Source: UBA7672 sp036733305
GTDB taxonomy: Bacteria; Pseudomonadota; Alphaproteobacteria; Caulobacterales; Hyphomonadaceae
Direction of reading: 5' to 3'
Assembly: GCA_036733305.1 (NCBI GenBank)
Contig: DAINAT010000002.1
Span: forward strand, 56,287 to 120,286
DNA length: 64,000 nt
Under the pieces are notes generated by a model, which worked only from the letters and a program-made list of their open reading frames with translations, was not told the origin of the DNA and made no database searches. A program made the position numbers and the translations under genes. Below are positions 16,720 through 25,940 of this stretch, piece after piece. Within the stretch, counting starts at the first letter, position 1. Every line of letters begins with the position of its first letter.

Positions 16720-19086
16720 ATGTTGAAACTCTCCGCGTCCGCGCTGGCTCTCGCCGCGTGCTTCACTCTGACCGGTCAAGCGATCGCTCAGGAATCCTCG
16801 CCCGGCGCGACGAGCACGCAAGGCCCGGCCGTCGACACGGATGTTGAAGGGCGTGACGTCGTTGTTATCGTCGGCATGGGCGAGACGCGCTCGGTTTCGA
16901 CGCTTGTTCCCTCGAACCTCGACGTCCTGCCGCCTGGCACGAGCATTCAGAAAGCGCTGAACATGCTGCCGGGCGTGATGGCGCAATCGATCGACGCGCT
17001 GGGCGTCAACGAACAATCGCTGTCGCTTCAGGTACGCGGCTTCAACACCACCCACCTCGGCTACACGCTTGACGGCATGCCGCTGGGCGATGGCGCATAC
17101 AACAACTACAACGGCCTCACGGTCAGCCGTGCGCTTATCTCCGAGAACCTCGCCCGCGCCGATCTAGCCACCGGCATCGCCGGCCTCAGCATCGCTTCGA
17201 CCAGCAACCTCGGCGGCGCACTCATCTACACCTCGCGCGATCCGGCCAAGGAGTTCGGCGGCACGATCAACTACGGCGTCGGCAGCGAGAACAGCCAGCG
17301 TTCGTTCCTGCGCGTGGACACCGGCGAATACGCCGGCTTCTCGGCCTATGTCTCCGGCCAGTACGCTGAACAAGACCTGTTCGTTGACCAGCCCGCCTTC
17401 AACAAATCGACCGGCGAGCAGTACAACGCGAAAGCCATCTATGATTTCGGCCGCGGCAAGATCACGGCCTTCGCCGACATCTCGCGCACCAACCAGGCTG
17501 ACGACACCTACCTGTCGAAAGACATGCTGAACCGCCTCGGCCCGGATTGGGCGGGCTATGCGCCGGACTGGGATACCTATGTCAGCCGCGCCTACTGCTC
17601 GGTGACCGCTCCGACGGCCCCGACGCGCTGCGTCGCCGCACCCACGCCGCAGAAGAACTCGGACGTGACGTTCACGAACGGCCAGATCCTGCGCAACGAC
17701 GACCTCTACTATCTCGCCGGCGACTTCGACGTCACCGACACGATCTCGACGCGCCTTCAGGTCTACAGCCACACCGACAAGGGCGCTGGCAACAACTGGA
17801 TCACGGGCTGGTCCACGCAGGGCACGCCGTCGACCGCTGACGATGTACCTGTGCAGATCCGCGACACGCGCTACACCATCGACCGTCAGGGCATTCTCGG
17901 CAGCGTCGGCTGGGAAATCGGCTTCAACCACATCCAGGCCGGCTTCTGGCTGGAAAAGAACACCAGCAGCGCAGCACGCTATATCTGGACCAACGTCACC
18001 GGTCCGTTCGATCTGGCGCAATACCTCGAAGGCCAGCCGAACAACGCACAGTGGGTGCAGGAAACCGACTGGACCTCGCAGCAGTTCTACGTGCAGGACA
18101 CGATCTCGCTGTTCGACGACACGCTGAACATCGACTTCGGCTTCAAGAGCACGCATGCGAAATCCGACGCCGCCGCCATTCGTGGCATCGCCGTCTCGGC
18201 TCCGCCCGCATCCAGCCAGTTCGCCAGCGGCGCTCTGAAAGCCAGCGACTCCTTCCTGCCGGAAATCGGCGTGCGCTGGGAAATCGCTCCGCAGCACGAA
18301 GTCTACGCCAGCTATGCCGAGAACATGGCGATGTTCCAGGGCGGCTTCAAACTCGGGCCGCAATCGGTTTCGCAAACGGTCTGGAATGCGCAGGGCCACA
18401 CGCTGAAGCCCGAGACCTCGACCAGCTGGGATGCTGGTTACCGCTTCATCAGCGGCGACGTGCAGCTTCAGGTTGCGGCCTACATCGTCGACTTCGACAA
18501 CCGCCTGCTGCAATACAACCCCTGCCCGACCAACCAGCAGCAGAACCCGGGTTGCGGCAACTCCTTCCACAATGCTGGAAGCGTCGAAACCAAGGGCGTG
18601 GAAGTGGGCCTTCTGTGGAACCCGACGCCGTGGCTCACCTGGTACAACTCGGCCTCGTTCAACAAGTCGATCTACGACAGCAACCTGAACTTCTGCACCA
18701 CCACCTGCGTGGTCAAGGCGACGTCCGGCAAGCAGCAAGTCGACACGCCGAAGGAACTCGCATCCTCCGTGCTGACGCTTAACCTTGGCGACTTCTCGGC
18801 CTCGCTGATGGGTAAATACACCGGCCGCCGCTACTACACCTTCACCAACGACCAGAGCTTCGCCGGCTACACGACCTTCGATCTCGGCCTGAACTATCGC
18901 TTCAGCGAGCCGGGCCCGCTGGAAGGTGCGAAACTGTCGCTCAACGTCACCAACCTGACCGACAAGCGCTATGCATCGAACTTCGACAGCAGCGTGTTCG
19001 CTCCGGATGATGCAACTGGTTCGATCCTGGTCTTCCACTCCTCGGCGCCGCGTCAGATCTTTGCTACGATCGGATATGATTTCTAA
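16720..19086 (+). CDS. TonB-dependent receptor coupled to phytase-like protein
   Basis: The ATG giving MLKLSASALALAACFTLTGQ is preferred over an upstream GTG because it starts a clean signal peptide cut near AIAQ. The protein is 788 residues: TonB-box-like DVVVIVG, plug domain (about 50-160, with LQVRGFNTTHLGYTLDGMPLGDG), then a beta barrel ending RQIFATIGYDF. A run of charged and Thr/Pro-rich loop (APTAPTRCVAAPTPQ) may be an extracellular loop. Its last codons contain the ATG of the next gene, so the two are translationally coupled and probably work on the same ligand. If the partner is a phytase-like esterase, a phosphorylated organic ligand is plausible but unproven. Confidence 0.92.
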   Translation: MLKLSASALALAACFTLTGQAIAQESSPGATSTQGPAVDTDVEGRDVVVIVGMGETRSVSTLVPSNLDVLPPGTSIQKALNMLPGVMAQSIDALGVNEQSLSLQVRGFNTTHLGYTLDGMPLGDGAYNNYNGLTVSRALISENLARADLATGIAGLSIASTSNLGGALIYTSRDPAKEFGGTINYGVGSENSQRSFLRVDTGEYAGFSAYVSGQYAEQDLFVDQPAFNKSTGEQYNAKAIYDFGRGKITAFADISRTNQADDTYLSKDMLNRLGPDWAGYAPDWDTYVSRAYCSVTAPTAPTRCVAAPTPQKNSDVTFTNGQILRNDDLYYLAGDFDVTDTISTRLQVYSHTDKGAGNNWITGWSTQGTPSTADDVPVQIRDTRYTIDRQGILGSVGWEIGFNHIQAGFWLEKNTSSAARYIWTNVTGPFDLAQYLEGQPNNAQWVQETDWTSQQFYVQDTISLFDDTLNIDFGFKSTHAKSDAAAIRGIAVSAPPASSQFASGALKASDSFLPEIGVRWEIAPQHEVYASYAENMAMFQGGFKLGPQSVSQTVWNAQGHTLKPETSTSWDAGYRFISGDVQLQVAAYIVDFDNRLLQYNPCPTNQQQNPGCGNSFHNAGSVETKGVEVGLLWNPTPWLTWYNSASFNKSIYDSNLNFCTTTCVVKATSGKQQVDTPKELASSVLTLNLGDFSASLMGKYTGRRYYTFTNDQSFAGYTTFDLGLNYRFSEPGPLEGAKLSLNVTNLTDKRYASNFDSSVFAPDDATGSILVFHSSAPRQIFATIGYDF

Positions 19087-20539
19087 GCGCCTTCTACGTG
19101 CCGCCCTGATTTCCATATGGCTCCTCCCTGCCCTTGCGGCGGCGGAGGAGCCGATAAGGCGGCCGCATATCGACCAGACAGCCGGCGCGACCACCGTCAC
19201 GCTGCATGGCCAAGCCTTCACCAATCAGGGCCTGGTTGGCGCTGGCTCGCTGCCCGCGGGCACGGTCGATTTTCTTGGCGACACGCTTGGGTCCTTCTCC
19301 TCGCTGCAGATTGCGCCGGGTAGCTGGAAACGCGTTGGCGATCACTATGAAGGCATTCTCTGGACGCTGCCGGATCGTGGCCGCAATGACCCATCGGCAA
19401 ATCTGTTCTTCGATTATCAGGCGCGACTGCACAAATTTGGTATCCGCTTCACGCCGTCGGATGGGCGGGTCGAGTTCACACCCGCTGGCGGACTTGAACT
19501 GCGCGACTATCGCGGCAAGGCTTTCACCGGAGCAGATCCGGGCGACGGCACGCTGGTCCAACGCGGCATCCCGCTGCCTTCCCCCGCCAGCGGCGTAGGC
19601 GCAGGCAAGATTTCGCTGGATGCCGAGGCGCTCCAGTTCACGCGCGATGGCGGCTTCTATATCGGCGATGAGTACACGGCGAACGTGTACTATTTCGACA
19701 AGCGCGGACATTTGCAGGGCGTGATTACGCCGCCCGCCGCAGTTACGCCGCGCAGCAAAGGCAAGCCGGATTTCGGCTCGCTTCAGCCGCCGGAAACAGG
19801 ACGCCGCAACAATCAGGGCGCCGAAGGCATGTCGCTGTCGCCTGATGGCTGCACGCTGATCGTGACCCTGCAAAGCGCACTGATACAGGACAGCGCGACC
19901 GGCGATGCCGCGGGCCGCATCAATACGCGCGTGCTGGTTTATGATGTGAGCCGCACGCCCGCGCCCAAGCAACCCAAGGCGCACTATGTGGTTCAATTGC
20001 CCGCCTACAGCAGCAAGGGCGAAGGCGGCGCTGCCGATCGCACGGCCGCTCAGAGCGAGATCCGCGCGATCAGCGACCACAGCTTCCTGATGCTCGCGCG
20101 CGATGGAGCTGGCGTCGGGGCGGGCAAGGCGCCTGTGGTTTACAAGAGTATCCTGCTGGTCGACGTCGCCAATGCGACCAACCTTGCCGGCGCCGCTTAC
20201 GAAACCGGCGCCAAATCCCTGCTTCAGAACCCGGCGACCACGGCGCTGCAGCCGGAGATTGTTCCGGCTGACAAGGTCGAGCTGGTGAACATGCTCAATC
20301 CTGTGCAACTCGGTCGCTTCGGGCTCGGTATCGAAACACTGTCGGAGAAGTGGGAAGCGATGGATCTCGTGCCCGCGCTGGAGCCGGATCATCCGTCTGA
20401 CTATTTTCTCGTCGTTGGCAACGACAATGACTTCACAGCGCGCAGCTGCACCATGACCGGCCAGCCATGTGATTCCGACATCGACAACGATAATCGCCTG
20501 CTGATCTATCGGCTCACCCTGCCGAAAAAGATCAAATAG
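19076..20539 (+). CDS. Exported phytase-like (esterase-like) beta-propeller protein
   Basis: The ATG at 19076 lies inside the last codons of the receptor gene (11-base overlap) and begins a signal peptide MISKRLLRAALISIWLLPALAAAEE. The product is 487 residues. It matches the family annotated as esterase-like activity of phytase: LWTLPDRGRNDPSANLFFDYQARLHKF, LDAEALQFTRDGGFYIGDEYTANVYYFDKRG, GAEGMSLSPDGCTLIVTLQSALIQD and a final YFLVVGNDNDFT. The acidic residues that would bind calcium in a phytase propeller are plausible in these segments. Expected location is periplasm or outside. Catalysis on phytate has not been shown for most members, so substrate is open. Confidence 0.85.
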   Translation: MISKRLLRAALISIWLLPALAAAEEPIRRPHIDQTAGATTVTLHGQAFTNQGLVGAGSLPAGTVDFLGDTLGSFSSLQIAPGSWKRVGDHYEGILWTLPDRGRNDPSANLFFDYQARLHKFGIRFTPSDGRVEFTPAGGLELRDYRGKAFTGADPGDGTLVQRGIPLPSPASGVGAGKISLDAEALQFTRDGGFYIGDEYTANVYYFDKRGHLQGVITPPAAVTPRSKGKPDFGSLQPPETGRRNNQGAEGMSLSPDGCTLIVTLQSALIQDSATGDAAGRINTRVLVYDVSRTPAPKQPKAHYVVQLPAYSSKGEGGAADRTAAQSEIRAISDHSFLMLARDGAGVGAGKAPVVYKSILLVDVANATNLAGAAYETGAKSLLQNPATTALQPEIVPADKVELVNMLNPVQLGRFGLGIETLSEKWEAMDLVPALEPDHPSDYFLVVGNDNDFTARSCTMTGQPCDSDIDNDNRLLIYRLTLPKKIK

Positions 20540-20719
20540 CCTTCTGCGCGGTTGGGTTGCCGCCCTCAAGAGCCAAGGCGTTGCCGATAAAGGGAAATCC
20601 GGGCACAACGCATCTGGGGCGCAGCCCCGCGCGGCCAAGGGCGAATAATGGGCGGGATATTCCTTCATACGACGCGTTCGGCAGCGGGACCGAAGTGAGC
20701 AGTCGATGAGTTCACCCCT

Positions 20720-22729
20720 GTGATCGCCGCCCCGCCGGTTCCACCCGCACGCCTCAACCTTGCCGTAACCGGTCACCGGGAGGGCAACCCTGCCTTCGCT
20801 GCGAACCGTAGCCGGGTCGAGGTTGTGCTGACGGAAATCCTCGGCATCATTTCTGACGCGGTCAAAGCCGAGGCGGCGCATGAACCAGTGGCCGCGACCC
20901 GCCTTCATTCGATGCTGGCTGAAGGCTTCGATCTCATGGCCGCGGAGCAGGCGCTGGCGCGCGGCTGGGAGCTGGTGGCGCCGCTTCCCTTCGGGCTTGA
21001 TCTGAACATCGCGATCAACGCCCTGCCCGCAACCGCCGACGATGCCCGCGCGATGATTGCTGGCGGCGATCCCGCGAGTATCGATGTGAAGCGCCGGGCT
21101 GACGCGATCCGCAGCATGGCGAAACGGGCATTGCTGTTCGAGCTGGCCGAGCGCGACAAGATTATCGGCAATCTCTTTCTCGCCGGGCTCCAGTATCCCG
21201 ACGACCGGCGAAAGGCCGATACGTTCGCAGCCGAGTCCTCCCTGCGCGTAGAGAACGCGGCGCGCGTGATGATCGAGCACTCGGATATTCTGATCGGGGT
21301 GTGGGACGGCGTGACGCGCGCCTTCATCGGCGGCACGGGCCACACGGTTCAGCTGGCGCTGGAGATCGGCGCGCCCGTTATCTGGATCGATGCGAATGCG
21401 CCCGACAATTGGCGCATACTCTACAATCCCGAGTCGTTGGCCAGCATCCATGTGCCGACCAAGTCCGGCGCAACACGTACGGCCGAGCTGCACGCGCTTG
21501 TTCGCGCTTCGATGAGCCCAGCTCCCGCCCGGAAGGCGCATGGCCAGCACGGCGGCGGCCATGGCCATGAGACAGGTCCCGAGGCTTTCAATCGCGAGCG
21601 CTGGCGCGAAAAGAGCAATCCGCTCTTCCACGGCTATCGTCGGGTTGAGGCCCTGTTTGGCGCGAACAACTGGAAGGGACGCTTCCGCAATCTGCGGCAG
21701 ACCTATGAGACGCCGGAAGCGATCTCCAAGGGCAGCGCTGCGCCGGGGCTCGCCCATGTCCGCAGCCTGCCGGGGCAGGACAGCGCATTTGTCGATGCCG
21801 TCGAGACGAGCACCATTCGCCGCTTCGCTTGGGCGGACGGCGTGTCGGCGTATCTCTCTGACGCTTACCGTGGTGGGATGACATTGAATTTCATCCTGGC
21901 GCCGCTCTCCATCATCGGAGGTGTTGCCTATCTGCCCTTCGCCTCGTCGAACGAGAAATGGATATTCGCGGCGCTTGAGCTTGCGCTGCTCGGCAGCATT
22001 CTGGCCATCACGATGATCGGCCAACGACGCCGGTGGCACACGCGCTGGTTCGAGACGCGACGTGTTGCCGAGTATGTGAGGCATGCGCTGGTGATGCTGC
22101 CGCTTGGGGTTGTGAGGCCGCCGAGCCGCTGGCCGAAGGGAGCGGAGACGTCGTGGCCGGAGTGGTATGCCCGCCGCAGCCTGCGCGAGCCGGGCTTGCC
22201 GCGCGCGAAGCTGACTCAACCCTATCTGCGTTCCGCCCTGCAGAACCTGCTCGATACGCACGTCGTGCAGCAGCGCGACTATCATCGTTACAAGGCTGCG
22301 CGTCTTGCGGCGGCTCACCACAACCTCGACAAGCTTTCGGAAGCACTGTTCGCGCTCGCCGTGTTTTCGGTGTCGACTTACCTCGTGCTCAAGTTCGGCG
22401 GTGTTCAGCACTGGTGGCCGAAGGCGTTGGCGGACAAGAGTTCGTACACCTTCACCTTCCTGGGCGTTGCCCTGCCCACACTTGGCGCCGCTATCGCGGG
22501 CCTGCGCTATTTCGGGGACTTCGAACGGTTCTCGTCGATCTCTGAAGTCACGGCAGAAAGACTGTCGGGGATTCATGCGCGCATTACGCAATTGCTGGAG
22601 GGGCCCGAGGCGGCGCTTGATTATGGTCAGGTGGCTGAGCTCGCCCGCGAGGTGGATGAGACGGTGATCAACGAGATCGAAAGCTGGCAGGCGGTGTTTG
22701 CCGGCAAGCATGTGGCCGTGCCGGTCTGA
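20720..22729 (+). CDS. SLOG-like nucleotide-sensor protein with four-TM SLATT-like C-terminus
   Basis: The 669-residue product starts with a GTG. The N-terminal third (about 12-260) begins LNLAVTGHREGNP, followed by MLAEGFDLMAAEQALARGWELVAPLPF, then SDILIGVWDG, and VIWIDANAP: a Rossmann-like fold with the layout of SLOG/LOG proteins, which bind nucleotides or nucleotide signals. A linker with a His-rich stretch (about 272-285) follows. Two membrane hairpins lie near 389-433 and 540-598. The end, AGLRYFGDFERFSSISEVTAERLSGIHARITQLL, resembles SLATT two-TM effector domains. SLOG-SLATT pairs are proposed in nucleotide-triggered membrane-disrupting defence. The link here is inference; no cyclase or nuclease is adjacent. 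Confidence 0.75.
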   Translation: MIAAPPVPPARLNLAVTGHREGNPAFAANRSRVEVVLTEILGIISDAVKAEAAHEPVAATRLHSMLAEGFDLMAAEQALARGWELVAPLPFGLDLNIAINALPATADDARAMIAGGDPASIDVKRRADAIRSMAKRALLFELAERDKIIGNLFLAGLQYPDDRRKADTFAAESSLRVENAARVMIEHSDILIGVWDGVTRAFIGGTGHTVQLALEIGAPVIWIDANAPDNWRILYNPESLASIHVPTKSGATRTAELHALVRASMSPAPARKAHGQHGGGHGHETGPEAFNRERWREKSNPLFHGYRRVEALFGANNWKGRFRNLRQTYETPEAISKGSAAPGLAHVRSLPGQDSAFVDAVETSTIRRFAWADGVSAYLSDAYRGGMTLNFILAPLSIIGGVAYLPFASSNEKWIFAALELALLGSILAITMIGQRRRWHTRWFETRRVAEYVRHALVMLPLGVVRPPSRWPKGAETSWPEWYARRSLREPGLPRAKLTQPYLRSALQNLLDTHVVQQRDYHRYKAARLAAAHHNLDKLSEALFALAVFSVSTYLVLKFGGVQHWWPKALADKSSYTFTFLGVALPTLGAAIAGLRYFGDFERFSSISEVTAERLSGIHARITQLLEGPEAALDYGQVAELAREVDETVINEIESWQAVFAGKHVAVPV

Positions 22730-22753
22730 TCTGACCCAGTAGAGGTCCGCCCG

Positions 22754-22771
22754 CCAGAGCGAACGCTCTGG
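22754..22771 (+). other. Hairpin after the SLOG-like gene
   Basis: CCAGAGC / GCTCTGG with loop GAAC, 25 bases after the stop codon and followed by AACTCTTT. It may be a weak terminator before the acyl-CoA dehydrogenase gene; the T run is broken. Confidence 0.4.
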
Positions 22772-22825
22772 AACTCTTTGCCAAGCCTGATAACAACGCC
22801 TCGGATTCTGAACGAGGATGGCGTT

Positions 22826-24625
22826 ATGGCTGCGATTGTTGACCGGCAGAATGTGGATTTTCTGCTGTTCGAGGTGCTCGGGCTCGACGGGCTGATCCAG
22901 CATGAGCGGTTCAGCCATCTGGACCGGACTGTGATCGGCCAGGCGATGGACTCGGCACAGGCGATTGCGGTCGAGGTCTTTCAGCCGAGCGCTTCGAAGC
23001 TGGATCAGAACCCTCCTGTCGCGGTCAACGGCAAGGTCTCTGCGTCCGAGGACATTACCCGCGCCCTGAGGGCCTATGCGGAGGCTGGGCTGCCGGCCCA
23101 GGGCTTCGACCATGAGCAGGGCGGGCTTCAGTTTCCGTTCGTGCTGACCCAGGCAATTAACGGCATGTTCAACACGGCCAACCTGCCTCTGTTCAATTAC
23201 TGGCTGCTGACCACCGCCGCGGCCAACCTGCTCCAGACATTCGGCACCGACGCGCAGAAGCAGACGTTTGCTGCGCCGATGATCGAAGGTCGGTGGACGG
23301 GGACGATGTGCCTGTCCGAACCGCAGGCTGGGTCGTCCCTCTCCGACATCACCACCCGTGCTCAGGAAGTGGGTGACGGGACCTACCACATCAAGGGCAC
23401 CAAGATGTGGATCTCGGGCGCGGGGCATGACTTCAGCGAGAACATCATCAATCTCGTGCTCGCAAAAATTCCGGGTGGGCCGCCGGGCGTGAAAGGCATT
23501 TCGCTGTTCATCGTGCCGCAGCGCCTTGTCGGCGCCGATGGGGCTGTGGGCGAGCTGAATAACGTCACGCTGGTGGGGCTGAACCACAAGATGGGCCAGC
23601 GGGCGACGACGAACTGCATGCTGAATTTTGGCGAGAGCGGGCCGACTGTCGGGTATCTCATCGGCGAGCCCAATCAGGGGCTGCGCTACATGTTCCAGAT
23701 GATGAACGAGGCGCGGATTTCGGTGGGCCATGGCGCGACCATGTCTGGCCTTTCGGGATACCTGTACTCGCTCGAATACGCGCGCGATCGTCTGCAGGGG
23801 CGCAAGCCGGTTCAGAAAGATCCTACCTCTCCGCAGGTTCCGATTGTTGCGCATGCCGATGTGCGGCGGATGCTGCTGGCGCAGAAGGCGCAGGTTGAGG
23901 GGGCGATGGCGCTGTGTGGCTATGCGGCGACGCTGGTGGATCAGAAGGCGATCTCTGCGAGTGAGCATGAGCGGCATGAACTGGAGCTGCTGCTCGAAGT
24001 GCTGACGCCGATCGTGAAATCGTGGCCTTCGGAATACTGCCTTGAGGCGAACAAGCTGGCGATCCAGATTCTTGGCGGGGCTGGCTATACGACTGACCAT
24101 CCTGTCGAGCGCTTCTACCGCGACAATCGGCTGAACCATATTCACGAGGGAGCGCTGGGCATTCAGGGCATCGACATGCTGGGGCGGAAAGTCCGCATGG
24201 AGAGTGGGCGTGGGCTGGAGCTGGTGTTCGCGAAGATCGAGAGCACGATTGCGGAAGCCGGTGGATCGGCTGAACTGAAGCCTTATGCGGAACAACTGGC
24301 GCGCGGGGTTTCGGCGTGGAAGGCGGCGACGGTTTCTGCGCTTGCCTGCCCGGATACGGAACGGAGTCTTGCGAACGCGACACTGTATCTGGATGCGGCT
24401 GGACTGGTTGTGGTTGGCTGGCTGTGGCTGAAGCAGGCGATCGCGGCGAATGCCGGACTGGGCAAGGCGCCGGGATCGAGCTTCTATGCGGGCAAGCTGG
24501 CGGCGTGCCGGTATTATTTCCGGTACATGCTGCCGCAATCGGACAACGGGTTTGCGCTGGTTGAGCAGCTTGATGACACTTGCCTGATGCTGGAACCTGA
24601 CATGCTGGTGGGCCAGACCGGTTAG
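22826..24625 (+). CDS. Acyl-CoA dehydrogenase, large DmdC/FadE-like type
   Basis: The ATG at 22826 follows GAGGA with 7 bases between; an upstream in-frame start lacks this. The product is 599 residues, longer than the 380-residue classic enzymes and typical of the group that includes 3-methylmercaptopropionyl-CoA dehydrogenase. Visible are CLSEPQAGSSLSDI (FAD/substrate region, about 170), KGTKMWISGAGHD, and the C-terminal NHIHEGALGIQGIDMLGRK, whose Glu (about 440) is the usual catalytic base. An ACDH_C-type tail follows. It oxidises acyl-CoA to enoyl-CoA and passes electrons to ETF. The exact acyl substrate cannot be read. Confidence 0.93.
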   Translation: MAAIVDRQNVDFLLFEVLGLDGLIQHERFSHLDRTVIGQAMDSAQAIAVEVFQPSASKLDQNPPVAVNGKVSASEDITRALRAYAEAGLPAQGFDHEQGGLQFPFVLTQAINGMFNTANLPLFNYWLLTTAAANLLQTFGTDAQKQTFAAPMIEGRWTGTMCLSEPQAGSSLSDITTRAQEVGDGTYHIKGTKMWISGAGHDFSENIINLVLAKIPGGPPGVKGISLFIVPQRLVGADGAVGELNNVTLVGLNHKMGQRATTNCMLNFGESGPTVGYLIGEPNQGLRYMFQMMNEARISVGHGATMSGLSGYLYSLEYARDRLQGRKPVQKDPTSPQVPIVAHADVRRMLLAQKAQVEGAMALCGYAATLVDQKAISASEHERHELELLLEVLTPIVKSWPSEYCLEANKLAIQILGGAGYTTDHPVERFYRDNRLNHIHEGALGIQGIDMLGRKVRMESGRGLELVFAKIESTIAEAGGSAELKPYAEQLARGVSAWKAATVSALACPDTERSLANATLYLDAAGLVVVGWLWLKQAIAANAGLGKAPGSSFYAGKLAACRYYFRYMLPQSDNGFALVEQLDDTCLMLEPDMLVGQTG

Positions 24626-24689
24626 CGCAAGGCATGCGGTCGCGATCCCGCAGGTGCGGGGCTGGACGTTTGACCATGGGAATGTGCGG

Positions 24690-25649
24690 CTAGCTGCTGT
24701 CGAAGGCTGCATGAATGCCGACGGCTGTGTCCTGACTGAAGCCGGATGTTTCTACCTGTTGCGCGCGGCGCGGGAGGTTGGTCGCGGGCCATGCAGCGCG
24801 GGCCAGTGCGATTGTACGTTCACGGTGTGATTGCAGGCGGCGGGCGGTGCGCCGGATGAGCGCGTCGGCATTGGCATGGGCGCGCGCGAGAGCTTCGAGG
24901 CGCGCGGCGAGATGTGGCGCGGGGACGAGCTTTTCCCATTCGTCGTGGCAGCGGCGCCAGTCGGCTGTGCTGTCGAGGCGCAGCGGTTTGCGGCGTTTGC
25001 GTTTTGGCTTTTCGGCGTCGTCGTCTTCAATGAACTCGAAGCCGTGGACGACGCAGTAGTCGAGCAGGTGCGTGAGTGGATTGGGCGGTTCCGGTTCGCG
25101 CCAGTCTGGATCATTGCGCGAGAGGCGAACCCAGCGGTCGAGTGCGTGGCGCGGTGTTGGGCGCGGCAGGACGGGGCCGCCATTGTGGCGGTGCGTTGGC
25201 CGACGCACAGGCAAGCGGCCGAGCGCGAGGAGTGGATCGGCGCGGAAGGGGATGTGGCTTGCAGAGCCGCGCGGCGCGTGTGGCGGGCGCGGGATGAATT
25301 GGGCCGGCGCCCTGCCCGGCGTGGCGCCTGGGGTGTGGCGTGATCCGTGGAGTTTGAAGACGCGGAAGGTGAGTGGGCGTTGGGTGCTGCTGCGTGGCGA
25401 TGGGGTTTGGGTTTGTGCGCGCGATTTGAGTGACGCTGGGGTGAGCGCGAGGGCGGCCATGAGGATGAGGCGGCGGAGCGCGCCTTCGGCTCCGTTGAGT
25501 GCGATCGAGATGCGGACGCCTGAAGCGCGGCGGATGCCGGTGATCAGTTTTGTGCGGTCGAAGCGATAGAGGACGTGCGCGATGAAGCTCATCGCGTCGT
25601 CCCAGAGGGCGCGGATCGATACGGGTATGAGATCGGGCGCGTGTTTCAT
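24690..25649 (-). CDS. Conserved-looking hypothetical protein
   Basis: I do not recognise this 319-residue protein. The start MKHAPDLIPVSIRALWDDAMSFIAHVLYRFDRTKL is chosen because it opens a well-formed segment; an upstream start adds nine unlikely residues. There is one hydrophobic stretch (RLILMAALALTPAS, about 58-71), a long Arg/Pro-rich low-complexity middle, then an ordered part with NPLTHLLDYCVVHGFEFIEDDDAEKPKRKRRKPLRLD and a Leu/Ala/Arg-rich helical end. Competing frames on the plus strand are open because of high GC, so the strand is the main doubt. It is convergent with the acyl-CoA dehydrogenase gene. Confidence 0.6.
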   Translation of the reverse strand: MKHAPDLIPVSIRALWDDAMSFIAHVLYRFDRTKLITGIRRASGVRISIALNGAEGALRRLILMAALALTPASLKSRAQTQTPSPRSSTQRPLTFRVFKLHGSRHTPGATPGRAPAQFIPRPPHAPRGSASHIPFRADPLLALGRLPVRRPTHRHNGGPVLPRPTPRHALDRWVRLSRNDPDWREPEPPNPLTHLLDYCVVHGFEFIEDDDAEKPKRKRRKPLRLDSTADWRRCHDEWEKLVPAPHLAARLEALARAHANADALIRRTARRLQSHRERTIALARAAWPATNLPRRAQQVETSGFSQDTAVGIHAAFDSS

Positions 25650-25858
25650 GCCGGGGAGTATGGGGCGCGCTGGCATGGGTGTGGGGTGGTGGATTTGGCC
25701 GTCCTACAGCGGATTGTGGGGAGGGCCTTGGAAACGCGTGGTTTCAACAGGCTTTATCCTACACTTGGCGTGTTGAATTCAGCGGAAGTTCGACACCTGC
25801 TCATCGCGATGAAGGTCGGGATCAGAGTTACGCGCGCCGGGACAAGCCGCTCCTGGGT

Positions 25859-25874
25859 CCCGACTTTCGTCGGG
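25859..25874. other. Small hairpin in a gene-free stretch
   Basis: CCCGAC / GTCGGG with a loop TTTC on plus and GAAA on minus. It sits in 25650-25940, where I see no convincing gene, upstream of the hypothetical gene and downstream of the esterase gene, both on the minus strand. Confidence 0.4.
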
Positions 25875-25940
25875 AGGAGCGGGACAAGGAACTGGTTGTG
25901 GTGGGTGGGGCGTGGCGCCTCGTTGATGCGCCCTACGGCG

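Noticed and set aside
24647..24660. CCCGC-AGGT-GCGGG as terminator of the acyl-CoA dehydrogenase gene
   Set aside because: Five base pairs and no T run are too weak to call.
19094..24712. A 1872-codon open frame on the minus strand
   Set aside because: It runs antisense to four well-supported genes and is an artefact of high GC codon use; composition is Arg/Gln/His-rich and has no domain.
24831..25569. Plus-strand genes opposite the 24690-25649 hypothetical
   Set aside because: The frames are Arg/Gly/Trp-rich with no recognisable start site or domain, while the minus frame has an ordered N-terminus.
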